NCBI GenBank assembly: GCA_963799975.1
Contig: CAWCZF010000006.1
Span: 4,154,001-4,218,000 of the forward strand
Length of the DNA: 64,000 nt
Reading direction: 5' to 3'
Source: Actinoallomurus sp963799975
Lineage (GTDB): Bacteria; Actinomycetota; Actinomycetes; Streptosporangiales; Streptosporangiaceae
Each line of letters starts with the position of its first letter. Position 1 is the first letter of the stretch. Position numbers and translations under genes: made by a program. Below, piece after piece: positions 34,454 through 43,909 of this stretch. The notes under the pieces are model-generated. The model was not told the DNA's origin. It worked only from the letters and a program-made list of their open reading frames with translations, and did no database searches.

Positions 34454-35106
34454 TCAGCGTCCTGATCGTGGACGACCACGAGGTCGTACGCCAGGGGCTG
34501 CGGTTCGTCCTCGAACAGGAGGAGGGCATCGAGGTCGTCGGCGAGTGCGCCGACGGCGCGCGTGCCATCGTCGCCATTCGCGCGCTTCGGCCGGACGTGG
34601 TGCTGCTCGACATGGTGATGCCGGTCGTGGACGGGATGGGCGTGCTCAGGGCCGTCCGCGACGACTCGCCGTCCCCGGCGGTGATCGTGCTCACCTCCTT
34701 CCACGAGGACGACCAGGTCGTCGAGGCCGTACGCTGCGGCGCCCTGTCGTACCTGCCGAAGACCACGGCCGTCGACCGCGTGGTGGCGGCGGTACGTGCC
34801 GCGGCGACCGGCGGCAGCCTGCTGGAACCCGGCGTCGCGGCGCTGCTCGTCCGCCAGGTACGCGACGGCGGCACGAAGCCCGCGCCGCTGGAGGTGCTCT
34901 CGCCGCGAGAGCTCGAGGTGCTGGCCGGCCTGGCCCGAGGCCGATCGAACCGCGAGATCGCCCGATACCTGCACGTCGGCGAGGAGACGGTCAAGACCCA
35001 CGTGTCCCGTGTACTCGCCAAGCTCGGCCTCGCCGACCGTACGCAGGCGGCGATCTTCGGCTTGCAGCAGGGAGTGGTCCCCCTCGACCAGGCACTCGAC
35101 GACTGA
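34450..35106 (+). CDS. NarL/FixJ-family response regulator
   Basis: The 218-residue protein has a receiver domain (1-120; acidic pair Asp8/Asp9 in LIVDDHE, phospho-acceptor Asp54 in VLLDMVMP, Lys in YLPKTT) and a LuxR-type helix-turn-helix (about 150-210: LSPRELEVLAGLARG, ETVKTHVSRVLAKLGL). It activates transcription when phosphorylated. The matching kinase gene is reduced to a remnant, so it must be phosphorylated by another kinase or act without. GGGGAG precedes the GTG start. Confidence 0.93.
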   Translation: MISVLIVDDHEVVRQGLRFVLEQEEGIEVVGECADGARAIVAIRALRPDVVLLDMVMPVVDGMGVLRAVRDDSPSPAVIVLTSFHEDDQVVEAVRCGALSYLPKTTAVDRVVAAVRAAATGGSLLEPGVAALLVRQVRDGGTKPAPLEVLSPRELEVLAGLARGRSNREIARYLHVGEETVKTHVSRVLAKLGLADRTQAAIFGLQQGVVPLDQALDD

Positions 35107-35158
35107 CCGGGCGTCTCGTCGAGTCGGCCTGCCGTCGCCTCCCGGTTAAGGTGCCTTT

Positions 35159-35836
35159 ATGCGTCTTGCTCCGCTGCGGCGGTCTCGCCCGGCCTTCGAT
35201 GACGTACCGGTAGAGCACATCGCCGAGCTGATCGAGGCGACCACCACTGCCAGGACGGCGGTTACCGCGGCATATCGCAGCGATTTCGGCAGGCGACTGA
35301 CATCGCATCAGTCCGGAACGGTGGACTTCGTCGACCAGCTCCACTCAGCTCGCCGAACAGACGGCGTAGAACACCTTCAAGTCGGCCGCGACATTTTTCA
35401 TCGGCTCTCCGAGAAGGAGGCGAGAAATACGGGGAAGACCTGGCGCTGGGAGGGGCATGCCTGCCCCTATCAGGAGGGTGAGCGGGCTGAAACGGCCGCG
35501 TCTCTGCGCCTGCGTCTCGCCGAGCCGACGGTGGCCGCGATCGCCACGATCGACGGCGAGCGGCTCCATCACTTCGCCTTTCGAGTGGAAAGCGGGCCCG
35601 GCCACGAGGACGCCACCGCCGCACGCATGTACGACCACATGCGGCATCACCGGATGACGCGAGTCCTGCTCGATGTGTGGCTCACCGACGACGGCCGGCT
35701 GCGCCGTACCCGCGAACGCGCCAGAATGCGCGACCAGGTGGGTGCGCACACGCTACGCGCCGTGACCACGGAGAATTGGGACTTCGGCGTCGCCACCGGG
35801 ATCGTCGTCCCCTCATCGGAGCAGATCCTCCGGTAG
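35159..35836 (+). CDS. Unknown protein
   Basis: This 225-residue soluble protein is not recognised. It is rich in Arg and His, with WRWEGHACPYQEG in the middle, a beta strand run VAAIATIDGERLHHFAFRVE, and a helix DATAARMYDHMRHHRMTR. No signal or membrane helix. The ATG follows the response-regulator gene by about 50 bp without a clear ribosome site. Base use is a little less GC-rich near the start than in neighbours. Confidence 0.6.
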   Translation: MRLAPLRRSRPAFDDVPVEHIAELIEATTTARTAVTAAYRSDFGRRLTSHQSGTVDFVDQLHSARRTDGVEHLQVGRDIFHRLSEKEARNTGKTWRWEGHACPYQEGERAETAASLRLRLAEPTVAAIATIDGERLHHFAFRVESGPGHEDATAARMYDHMRHHRMTRVLLDVWLTDDGRLRRTRERARMRDQVGAHTLRAVTTENWDFGVATGIVVPSSEQILR

Positions 35837-35903
35837 ACCGGCGGCGGCACCGGTGAGGCTCGCGGGCCCCTTTCACGAGCCCGGGCCCGCGAGGTGTCCG
35901 GTG

Positions 35904-36635
35904 TCACCAGGGCACCACCCCGGCGTCCTCGAAGAACCCGCCGGTCGGGCCGTCGTCGGGCAGGGCCGCGAGCCGGATCGCGATCGCCGCGCCCTGCTCG
36001 GGCGTACGTACGCCGCGGAAGCCGTTCAGGTCCGTCGCGCAGTAGCCGGGGCAGGCGGCGTTGATCAGGATGTTCGTGTCGGCCAGCTCCTTGGCGTACT
36101 GGATGGTCACGGAGTTGAGGAACGTCTTCGAGGGCACGTACGCGACGGACAGCGGGCTGCCCGCGAGTTCGGGTGCGGAACCGGCCTGCCGGGCCAGGGA
36201 GCCGACGGTGCTGGACATGTTGACGATCCGCGGCGATGCCGAGCGTCGCAGCAGCGGCAGCATCGCGTTGGTGACGCGGATGACGCCGATCACGTTGGTC
36301 TCCACGACCGCGCGTACGGCCGCGAGGTCGGCCGTTGTCGGCCGCTGCCCCATGCCGCCGGTCACGCCGGCGTTGTTGACGAGCACGTCGAGGCGGCCGG
36401 CACGCGCCTCGATCAGCCCGGCGGCCTCGGCCACGCTCGCGTCGTCGGTCACGTCGAGCGGCACGCCGAACGCGTCGGCACCCCCCGCGCGCAGCTTCTC
36501 CACGGCCGCCTCGCGGCGCTCCTCGTCCCGTGCGCCGACCCCGACGCTCCAGCCAAGGGCGCCCAGGCCGGCCGCGATCTCCCGCCCGATCCCCTTGTTC
36601 GCGCCGGTGACCAGCGCGATCGTCTGTTCGCTCAT
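35904..36635 (-). CDS. Short-chain dehydrogenase/reductase
   Basis: The 243-residue SDR has TGANKGIG (about 10-17), VNNAGVTGG, Ser in VNMSSTVGS and the catalytic YVPSK. It resembles the carbonyl-reductase-like group of small NADPH-dependent reductases. It is divergent from the LysR gene at 36783, with a LysR-type box in between, and is probably the target of that regulator. Substrate unknown. Confidence 0.93.
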   Translation of the reverse strand: MSEQTIALVTGANKGIGREIAAGLGALGWSVGVGARDEERREAAVEKLRAGGADAFGVPLDVTDDASVAEAAGLIEARAGRLDVLVNNAGVTGGMGQRPTTADLAAVRAVVETNVIGVIRVTNAMLPLLRRSASPRIVNMSSTVGSLARQAGSAPELAGSPLSVAYVPSKTFLNSVTIQYAKELADTNILINAACPGYCATDLNGFRGVRTPEQGAAIAIRLAALPDDGPTGGFFEDAGVVPW

Positions 36636-36691
36636 GCGTTTGATCCTGTCCGCGCCCGCGCGAGGCCGCCAACACCGTTTGGGTGGGCAGC

Positions 36692-36708
36692 GATACCTCC
36701 CGGGTATC
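36692..36708. promoter_or_regulatory. LysR-type operator between SDR and LysR genes
   Basis: GATACCTCCCGGGTATC is a 17-bp sequence with perfect 6-bp arms and the T-N11-A spacing of LysR binding sites. It lies in the 147-bp gap between the divergent genes, 57 bp from the SDR start and 75 bp from the LysR start. Confidence 0.55.
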
Positions 36709-36782
36709 AGCCCATGTCACCGGCCTCAGGCGGTCAGGTCCCCGGCGGTAGGTGCCGGCCGTCCGCCGGTACCGTGGACGCC

Positions 36783-37622
36783 ATGGAGACGCGGGAGCTG
36801 CGATATTTCGTCGCAGTCGCGGAGGAACTTCACTTCGGGCGGGCCGCACTCCGGCTCGGGATCGCGCAGCCGCCGCTGTCGCGGGCGATCCGGCAGCTCG
36901 AACGGCGGCTCGGGGTGGCACTGCTCGTACGCACCAGCCGCGCCGTCACGCTGACCGAGGCCGGATCGGTGCTGCTGCGTGAGGGCCGGGCGGCGCTGGA
37001 CGCGGTCGACGCCGCCGAGCGCCGTACGCGCCGCGCCGCCACCGGCGGGCCCGGTCTGACCCTCGTCACCAAGACTGGAGCGTCCCGCGAACTCCTGGCG
37101 AAAATGCTCGACGCGTACGCCGCCGAGCCCGATGCCGTCACCGTCGACGTCCTCCTGTGCGGAGCCGGCGAACAGGAGCGCATCCTGCGCGACGGGCGGG
37201 CCGACGTGGGCCTGCTGCACCGGCCGTTCGACTCGACCGCCGGGTTCGACACCGAGGAACTGCGTACGGAGGGCCAGGTCCTGGTCCTGCCGGCCGGCCA
37301 CCCCTTCTCCGTCCGTCCCCACGTACGGCTGGCCGACGCCACCACTCTCCCGGGCCTCCCGATGCCGCGCTGGCCCCGTCTGGACGGCACGTATCCGGAG
37401 GGACCTGGTCCGAAGATCCGCGACAGCGCCCAGCTGTACCAGCTCATCGCCCTCGGCCGGGCTTCGGCGGTCCTGCCGGAGTCGTGCCGAACCCATCTGC
37501 GCGACGACCTGGCCGCCGTACCGGTGCTGGACGCGCCGACGGTGACGACGGTGATCGCATGGCCGCCGCACAGCCGATCCCGCGCCGTCGCCGGCCTGGT
37601 CCGCGCCGCGACCCGCCTCTAA
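36783..37622 (+). CDS. LysR-family transcriptional regulator
   Basis: The 279-residue protein begins METRELRYFVAVAEELHFGR with the LysR winged helix (AALRLGIAQPPLSRAIRQLE, about 21-40) and a somewhat short effector domain (about 90-275). The ATG at 36783 is chosen by family likeness. It lies divergent from an SDR gene with a palindromic T-N11-A box in the gap, so it likely controls that gene and itself. Confidence 0.92.
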   Translation: METRELRYFVAVAEELHFGRAALRLGIAQPPLSRAIRQLERRLGVALLVRTSRAVTLTEAGSVLLREGRAALDAVDAAERRTRRAATGGPGLTLVTKTGASRELLAKMLDAYAAEPDAVTVDVLLCGAGEQERILRDGRADVGLLHRPFDSTAGFDTEELRTEGQVLVLPAGHPFSVRPHVRLADATTLPGLPMPRWPRLDGTYPEGPGPKIRDSAQLYQLIALGRASAVLPESCRTHLRDDLAAVPVLDAPTVTTVIAWPPHSRSRAVAGLVRAATRL

Positions 37623-37707
37623 AGCGCCCGGCCGCCAATGCCCGGCCCCAGATGCTCACCGGCCTGCCGACTGGAACGACCCGAGGCATTTCGTCGCATG
37701 AGGAAGT

Positions 37708-38691
37708 TCAGGCGGGAACCCTCTCCTCGTTGGACGCGACCGGCGCACGGAGCGCGTGCAGTCGCCTCATCGCCAGGGCGAGCAAAGCGACGGACCCCAG
37801 CGCCAGCACGACGTTCACGACATAGTCTCCGGTCGTCTTCGCGGCGGTCTCCGGTGTCATGCCGAAACCGACCCAGGCGTACGTGAGGATGGCGGCCGCG
37901 GCGAGCGCGAGACGGTGTTCGCGACCCCATCCGCGCTGCCGGCACCAGCGGCCCATCACGATGATCGTGCCTGCCAGCAACGCGATCGCCGCCACGAAGC
38001 TCCACCAGCCGGGAAGGTCGGCCGAGTTCAGGAACAGGCTCGCCGCGACGAAGCCGACCAAGCCCACGATCCATGGTTTCGGGGCGGTGCCGTCGAGGGC
38101 GGCACGCGGCCTGATGCGGAACGCCACGACGACGAGCGCCACGATCGCGACGACGGTGGCGATCAGCTGTGCGGGTTCGGCGAAGAAGTGCTCTTCGTCG
38201 TAGCTGCCCCACGTGACCACCACCGTGCCCAGCACGAAGACCGCGGCGGTGATGCCGAGACCGGTACGCCCCAGCCACGGCGTCTCGGCTCGCTCAGGGA
38301 ACAGGGCCTCCACCAGCGCGATGCCGGCGTTGGTGCTCCAGACCGCGTGCATGGTCAGGACGCCGACGGTCAGCCAGCCGCCCATCCCCAGGGCTGAGAC
38401 GTAGGTGTCGCCCATCTCGTCATGTCCGGCATAGTGCCGGTTGAACAGCATCTGGTCCGCCAGCCCCTCCTCCACCAGCCCGTACGCGACGCCGAGGATG
38501 AGCATCGTCACCGGCCCGCGCCCGGCCCGGCGGGTCACCTCCCGGATGAGCAGGGCGCCCCCGCCGTACATCGGGACGAGCACCGGCAAGAACAGAGGCA
38601 GTTGCGAGAACGCGAGGTTGCCGAGGAGAAGCTCCCCCACCACCGGAGCGATGAGGAACAGCGCGAGGGCGGGAAGGCAGCGTTTGAGCAT
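37708..38691 (-). CDS. Multi-pass membrane protein of unknown function
   Basis: The 327-residue protein has about eight hydrophobic helices. An internal stretch, LILGVAYGLVEEGLADQMLF (about 64-83), has an EExx motif in a membrane helix followed by His (RHYAGHDE), reminiscent of CPBP-type membrane proteases, but the family's later motifs are not clear. No signal peptide beyond the first helix. It is convergent with the LysR gene. A transport or protease role cannot be decided. Confidence 0.7.
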   Translation of the reverse strand: MLKRCLPALALFLIAPVVGELLLGNLAFSQLPLFLPVLVPMYGGGALLIREVTRRAGRGPVTMLILGVAYGLVEEGLADQMLFNRHYAGHDEMGDTYVSALGMGGWLTVGVLTMHAVWSTNAGIALVEALFPERAETPWLGRTGLGITAAVFVLGTVVVTWGSYDEEHFFAEPAQLIATVVAIVALVVVAFRIRPRAALDGTAPKPWIVGLVGFVAASLFLNSADLPGWWSFVAAIALLAGTIIVMGRWCRQRGWGREHRLALAAAAILTYAWVGFGMTPETAAKTTGDYVVNVVLALGSVALLALAMRRLHALRAPVASNEERVPA

Positions 38692-38835
38692 GTCAACGAG
38701 CTTGCCGCCCCGACGACGCCCCCGATAGCGCCGATGGTCTACGCCCCCCGGCCATCGGTCGATTCTCCGAAGCCAGGTGGCGGGTCACGTCGGAGAACCG
38801 ACCGGCGGCGGGCGTCCGGGTTCAGCGGGTCAGGG

Positions 38836-39735
38836 TTAGTTGACGCAGCCGGGGATCGTGTTCGCAGGTGCGCAGTTGTCCGGCGTGTTGTTGCGGATGA
38901 TCGATTTGATCAGGGTCGTTCTGGGGTTCCCGGCGATACCGCCGCCGACATTGGCATGGTTGCGCTCTACGAGCGTGCGGGTGAGCGTGATGCGGCCAAG
39001 CCCGGCGATCCCGCCGCCGGCGCCCCCGGACTGGTTGGTGCTGAATGTGCTCTGAGCGATGTTCGCCGTCGCACCCGGCTGGACGTTGAGGCCACCTCCG
39101 TCAACGGGCGCGGTGTTCGCGTTCACGAGGCTCGTGGCCAGATTAAGGACGCTAGGGCCGATAATGAAAATCGCACCTCCGCCGAAATTGATCGCCGAAT
39201 TCGCGGTGAAGACCGACTGTGAGATCGCCGCCCGGCCGGCCACGATGGCCACCGCACCACCGGCGCTTGCCGTGTTGCCCGACATGGTGACGTGATCCAG
39301 CGCGAGAATACTGTTGGTGTTGGTGAGGATTCCGCCGCCGCTACTAGCCGCGCCGGCGTTTCCGTTCAGGATTGCGATCCCCGCCACATTGAGCCGTGCG
39401 CTCGCGGCGACCTCGAAGATACGGAAGAGCGTCGCCACCGTCGGGTCCCGCCTGATCGTCGTACGCGGGCCGCCGACGATCGTGGTGTTCCTGGTGATCA
39501 CCGGCAGCCCGTCTGTGGCGGTCACGGGCGTGGTGATGTTGTAGGTGCAGTTCGGAGAGAGCCTCACGGTGGCGGCACGGAGCGTGTTGGCCGTGTTGAT
39601 GGCGTTGACGAGAGCGGGCGTACTGCACACCACGGTAATCGTCTTCGCCTCGGCCGCCCAAGCCGTGGCCACCACCACGCTCCCGGCGAGCGCCACGACG
39701 ACCAGGCCGCTGGAAATTGTCGGACTTCGCCTCAT
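38836..39735 (-). CDS. Secreted beta-helix repeat protein
   Basis: The ~299-residue protein has a Sec signal peptide (about 1-30, ending WAAEAKT) and right-handed beta-helix repeats of the pectate-lyase / polymorphic-membrane type, rich in GGGI, GNTA and NNT turns (for example DHVTMSGNTASAGGAVAIVA). Four Cys lie near the two ends. Likely a surface or secreted adhesin-like or polysaccharide-binding protein. The ATG at 39735 has GGGGGAA upstream; ATG 39753 does not. The DNA here is less GC-rich than the neighbours, which hints at transfer. Confidence 0.75.
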   Translation of the reverse strand: MRRSPTISSGLVVVALAGSVVVATAWAAEAKTITVVCSTPALVNAINTANTLRAATVRLSPNCTYNITTPVTATDGLPVITRNTTIVGGPRTTIRRDPTVATLFRIFEVAASARLNVAGIAILNGNAGAASSGGGILTNTNSILALDHVTMSGNTASAGGAVAIVAGRAAISQSVFTANSAINFGGGAIFIIGPSVLNLATSLVNANTAPVDGGGLNVQPGATANIAQSTFSTNQSGGAGGGIAGLGRITLTRTLVERNHANVGGGIAGNPRTTLIKSIIRNNTPDNCAPANTIPGCVN

Positions 39736-40060
39736 GAAGGTTCCCCCAAGCATAAAAGAGCATTTACCAGTTCAGAACTTGAGGACCTCGCCGCACTCCG
39801 CCGCCACTAAGGAGATCACGCCACTACGCCACACCACCCATGCGCACGTCGATTATCTGGCTCCGTTGACCAGCTTTTTGCGCATCCTTTCGACCGCTGA
39901 TCCGCGATTTCCCTCTAAAGGCGGCCGCACCACACATCTCGCCTTTCGGCCCGGCAACGGCCGAACCCGCCCGTCCTTTCGGACCTTCGGCGCACGACAG
40001 ACGTCCCCGGACTCCACGCGGCCGAGACCGCCGCGCCGGCCCGATGGCCCTGCGCTCGTC
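39736..40060. other. Non-coding stretch
   Basis: About 325 bp upstream of the secreted beta-helix gene and downstream of the membrane-protein gene. No convincing gene; it presumably holds the promoter of the beta-helix gene. No clear terminator hairpin was found. Confidence 0.5.
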
Positions 40061-40801
40061 CTACCTGTGATGCTCTAGATCGGAACGCATCCGACGCATC
40101 ACGCCCGCGACCTGGTCGGCCGACATCGGCATCGTCGGAGTGACCATCCCGAACGAATGCTCCGTGGCCCACATACACGAAGTGATCGCCATCCCGCCCG
40201 TAACGGTGGCACAGACGGCCTTCCCCGCACCGCCGGCAGCCGTGTCCACCACCGCCATAGAGGGGTCCGTGGCCAACCGGGTGTGATGGAGGAACGCGTA
40301 CGGGTCGCCTACGTCACCTGTCGCGCCGAGGAAGCTCACACCGGCTAGAGGGGAGGACGACGGGGCGGGGTCCCTGTAGGTAGCGGACACGACCTTTCCG
40401 GATTTGATACCAAGGGCGCGCGCATCTGCCTGATCATCACCGATCGCACTGCCCTTAGCGCTGACCAGAACATAACCACCCGCTGTGGACGGTGTGCTGA
40501 TCACATACTGCGGGCCGCCCCCGCCGCTCAGGTTGACGGCCAGAACGGCGATCAACCCGACCACCACGACACCGCCGCCAATGAGCCCCACGACCAGTCC
40601 CCTACTCGACCTGTCACTCGGCCACGCCGCGAACCGGCCGACACCGCCCGGCGCCGATTCGGATCCTGACTGGTGGGTGTAGCCCGACTGGTGCCCATGT
40701 CTCTGCGAGCCTGGATCGTGTGAGCCATGGCCCGATCCGCCGGATTCGCGGTTGCCGTCCAACTGAGAGCCGCCGCCCGGCGACTCATCCGCTCCACCCA
40801 C
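40061..40801 (-). CDS. Single-pass membrane protein of unknown function
   Basis: The 246-residue protein has a hydrophilic Gly/Ser/His-rich N-terminal part (about 1-62), one membrane helix (about 67-92, GLVVGLIGGGVVVVGLIAVL) and an outer domain (about 95-246) with two Cys in KAVCATVTGGMAITSCMWA. The layout suggests an anchored extracytoplasmic domain facing outward. No family is recognised. The GTG start at 40801 is the longest; a later start is possible because the N-terminal part is low complexity. Confidence 0.65.
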   Translation of the reverse strand: MGGADESPGGGSQLDGNRESGGSGHGSHDPGSQRHGHQSGYTHQSGSESAPGGVGRFAAWPSDRSSRGLVVGLIGGGVVVVGLIAVLAVNLSGGGGPQYVISTPSTAGGYVLVSAKGSAIGDDQADARALGIKSGKVVSATYRDPAPSSSPLAGVSFLGATGDVGDPYAFLHHTRLATDPSMAVVDTAAGGAGKAVCATVTGGMAITSCMWATEHSFGMVTPTMPMSADQVAGVMRRMRSDLEHHR

Positions 40802-41219
40802 ATGCTCTCCTTACGCGCCAGCGACAGGCCGTGCGCTTCTAGGTGTCCACTGGAATACAAGGTCCGTACGGATCAGTTCCACGCCCTTGGAGCCGGACGA
40901 CCTCCACCCAGAATGGCCGGGAACGACACTCCCGGATCCGTGGCTCGACAGCGGCGCACACTCGGCGCCCCATGAGCGTGGGAGAGAACGGTGGCCAAGG
41001 ATCGGATCGTGCGCCGTTGGTTGTCGTCGTTGCGTCACCGCTGTCGCTAGGACGCACGTGGACGGTCGGAGGTCGACCCGCAGGCTGGACTCGCAGGCAG
41101 CCATGGCCTACGGCGCCGTGGTCACGAAGGCATTGCGGGTCCCCTGACGGAAACCTGCGAGATTCACGACGTGCCGACGATATCCTCTATCTTCAAAATT
41201 AGCCCGATCGCCAGTTCCA
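40802..41219. other. Non-coding stretch
   Basis: About 420 bp between divergent genes (membrane protein and SNF2 helicase). Frames here have no family match and no ribosome site. The part 41160-41220 is A/T-richer, as expected for a promoter of the helicase gene. Confidence 0.5.
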
Positions 41220-43505
41220 GTGCGGAGACCCTCGACCACTTTGGCACACACAGCGGACCTGACGAGCGACACGGAGCCAACGAAGGCCGAGGGAAAGCCC
41301 CTCGAGGCCGAGCCCCTCCGCGCGGGAAGGGTGGCCCGCGCCGTCGTCTCCGACGGCCGCACGGTCCACGATGCCATCGAGGCGGTCCTGGCCGCGCCGG
41401 AGGAATCCCGCGAGATCGCGCGACGGGCGTACGAAGTGGTGCGCGATCAGTTTGTCACCGGCGAGTTGTACACAGTGCCAGTGGACCGTCTCCGGGAGCT
41501 TGTCCGGGGCCGCCAGGTCACGTTCACCCCCGTCAGCGACGCCGGCCTCGACACAGTCGGCGCGGTCCTCACCGCCGGCGCACAAGCGCTCAGGCGAATC
41601 CCCGGAGTGCGCCGGAGGACGGCCAAGCGGATCATGGCCGCCGCATGGCAGATGCGGGAATCCGTCGGGGAAACCACCCGCGTCCGCATCGAACCAGACG
41701 CCCGCACCCCCGAGCAGGCCGCGCTCATCGCCGCCTTGCGCCGCTACGAACGCACCAGGTCCCTGATGAAGGGCCCGGACCCGAGCCCGCTGGCAAGTGA
41801 GCTCGGGCATCACCTCGACCCGGCGGCGCGCGGCGCAAGCCGCCGAAGAATGCTCTTCACATTCTCCGAACGGAAGAGGCAGGAAGCTCGTGACGCACTC
41901 GCCCAGCTGGACGCCACCCTAAGTTCCAAGAAAGTCACCGCAGCGCGCAAACGCCTTTCCAGAGCCGAGTCTCAGCTGGAAAAGGCCCGAAAGACACCGA
42001 GGGCTGCCCGGCTATGGAGCGATTACCTCGCCCGACCGGTCGCCTACAACGCCCTGCTGATCGAGGTGGGCGGACTCGACCCGACCAAAGAAGCCGGCCA
42101 GGGCTTCCTCCCGGCCGATATCGCCGAGCAAGTCCGCGTGTTCCCCCTCGACCGGTCCCGCCTCAAGACTTCGCTGCGGGGCTACCAGGCGTTCGGCGCG
42201 AGGTTCGCCCTGGTTCAGGAGCGGGTGATCCTCGGCGACGAGATGGGCCTGGGCAAGACGATGCAGTCGCTGGCCGCGATGTGCCACCTGGCGGCCAAGG
42301 GCTCGACGCACTTCCTGGTCGTCTGCCCGGCGAGCGTCGTCGTCAACTGGACTCGCGAGGTTGAGCGGCACACGCTCCTGGAGGCCCGCCGCATGCACGG
42401 GCCGGGCGAGAAACGGGAGGCAGCCCAGCAGGAGTGGATGACCGGCGGTGGCGTGGCGATCACGACGTTCGAGGCGCTGCGCACCATGCCGGACGACCTG
42501 GACGTCTCGGTGGCGATGATGGTCGTCGACGAGGCGCACTACGTAAAGAACCCGAATACGCTTCGTACGCAGGCGGTCAGCGAATGGGCGGCGCGGAGCA
42601 GGCGGGTGCTGTTCCTGACAGGGACGCCGATGGAGAACAAGGTGAGGGAGTTCCGAGTGCTGGTCGGGCACCTGCGCCCGGAGGTCGCCGAGAACCTGGA
42701 CCTCGCGGACGAGGCGCTGGACGGCACCCAGTTCCGGGAGGCAGTGGCACCCGTCTATCTGCGGCGCAACCAGGAAGACGTGCTCAGCGAACTTCCGCCG
42801 CGGCTGGAGACGCAGGAATGGGTGGCACTCGAGGGACCGGCACTGCGGGCGTACCGGAAAGCGGTCCTCGCGGGGAACTTCATGGCGATGCGCCGGGCGG
42901 CGTTCGACCCAGGGACGGTGAAGGGATCGCCGAAGCTCCGGCGGCTGGTGGAAATCGTCAGCGAGGCCGCGGACGGCGGGCGCAAGGTCGTGATTTTCTC
43001 CTACTTCCGCGACGTGCTGGAGACGGTGACACAGGTACTGGGCTCCGGGCATGATGGCGTCCAGGGCGTGCGTGTCGTCGGCCCGCTGACCGGGGACATC
43101 CCGCCGACGAACCGTCAGGCGATGGTGGACGAGTTCACCGCCGCCAAGGGGCCTGCGGTATTGGTCTCCCAGATCCAGGCGGGCGGCGTGGGCCTGAACA
43201 TCCAAGCCGCGTCGGTGATCATCATCGCCGAACCGCAGCTGACGCCGTCGATCGAGGAACAGGCAATCGCCCGCGCGCACCGGATGGGCCAGGTGCGCCG
43301 CGTAGACGTACACCGACTGCTCTGCGGGGACAGCGTCGACCAGCGAATCCTTGAGCTGCTGACCGATAAGCGTGAGGCGTTCGACGAGTACGCGCGCCGC
43401 AGCGACATGGCGAACGCGACGCCGGACGCGGTGGACACGGGCCCCGAGACCGAACTGCGGCGCCGAATCGTGGCCGCGGAGCAGAAGCGCCTCAAGGCGG
43501 CGTGA
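41220..43505 (+). CDS. SNF2-family DEAD/DEAH-box helicase
   Basis: The ~761-residue protein has an unrecognised ~310-residue N-terminal part, including a coiled-coil-like Lys/Arg/Glu stretch (about 215-265), then an SNF2 ATPase. Motif I is GDEMGLGKTMQSLA, motif Ia VVCPASVVVNW, motif II VVDEAHYVKN, motif III FLTGTPMEN, and in the second lobe VIFSYF, VLVSQIQAGGVGLN and RAHRMGQ (motif VI). It should translocate on double-stranded DNA. The GTG start at 41220 is uncertain; no ribosome site is clear. No partner methylase or nuclease is adjacent, so a remodelling or repair role is as likely as defence. Confidence 0.88.
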   Translation: MRRPSTTLAHTADLTSDTEPTKAEGKPLEAEPLRAGRVARAVVSDGRTVHDAIEAVLAAPEESREIARRAYEVVRDQFVTGELYTVPVDRLRELVRGRQVTFTPVSDAGLDTVGAVLTAGAQALRRIPGVRRRTAKRIMAAAWQMRESVGETTRVRIEPDARTPEQAALIAALRRYERTRSLMKGPDPSPLASELGHHLDPAARGASRRRMLFTFSERKRQEARDALAQLDATLSSKKVTAARKRLSRAESQLEKARKTPRAARLWSDYLARPVAYNALLIEVGGLDPTKEAGQGFLPADIAEQVRVFPLDRSRLKTSLRGYQAFGARFALVQERVILGDEMGLGKTMQSLAAMCHLAAKGSTHFLVVCPASVVVNWTREVERHTLLEARRMHGPGEKREAAQQEWMTGGGVAITTFEALRTMPDDLDVSVAMMVVDEAHYVKNPNTLRTQAVSEWAARSRRVLFLTGTPMENKVREFRVLVGHLRPEVAENLDLADEALDGTQFREAVAPVYLRRNQEDVLSELPPRLETQEWVALEGPALRAYRKAVLAGNFMAMRRAAFDPGTVKGSPKLRRLVEIVSEAADGGRKVVIFSYFRDVLETVTQVLGSGHDGVQGVRVVGPLTGDIPPTNRQAMVDEFTAAKGPAVLVSQIQAGGVGLNIQAASVIIIAEPQLTPSIEEQAIARAHRMGQVRRVDVHRLLCGDSVDQRILELLTDKREAFDEYARRSDMANATPDAVDTGPETELRRRIVAAEQKRLKAA

Positions 43506-43909
43506 CCCGCGGGCTTGGCGCGCTAGCCGCGCTTCGCCAGCGATGCGGCGGGGTCATTGCGGGAGGATGCCGTCCAAGCAGGGCGAGGAGCTTGCGCCCG
43601 GCGAGTTCCTTGGGCGCCAAGGGTAGGCCCAGCGTGGTGACGGACGGCTCACCGCCGACAGCTGAGCCACTGAGCGCATCCCAGCACGGAAGCGTCGCGC
43701 GTCGTCAGCCGCCCGAGTTCCAAAGGCGCAGGTGGAATCAGTGAAGGTTTGCGTGTATCCCCGGCCGGGGCGACCCCTGGAGACACCGTGTCCAACCCAT
43801 GGCGAAGTGTCCTCCACGCCGGTGGGTGATCTGCGAACTTGGGCGCGTACTTGGCACCGCCAGCCGCCGACCACCGTTGATGATCACTCATAGCCTGACA
43901 CAACCCTAG
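43506..43909. other. Non-coding stretch after SNF2 gene
   Basis: About 400 bp between convergent genes. Short frames on both strands lack codon bias, ribosome sites and family likeness, and look like decayed sequence. No clear terminator. Confidence 0.5.

Noticed and set aside
37688..37710. Similarity of GCATGAGGAAGTT at about 37698 with CATGAGGAAGTTT at about 32384
   Set aside because: Only 12-13 bases, at unrelated places relative to genes; taken as chance.
43502..43903. Short frames on both strands after the SNF2 gene
   Set aside because: No codon bias, ribosome site or family likeness.
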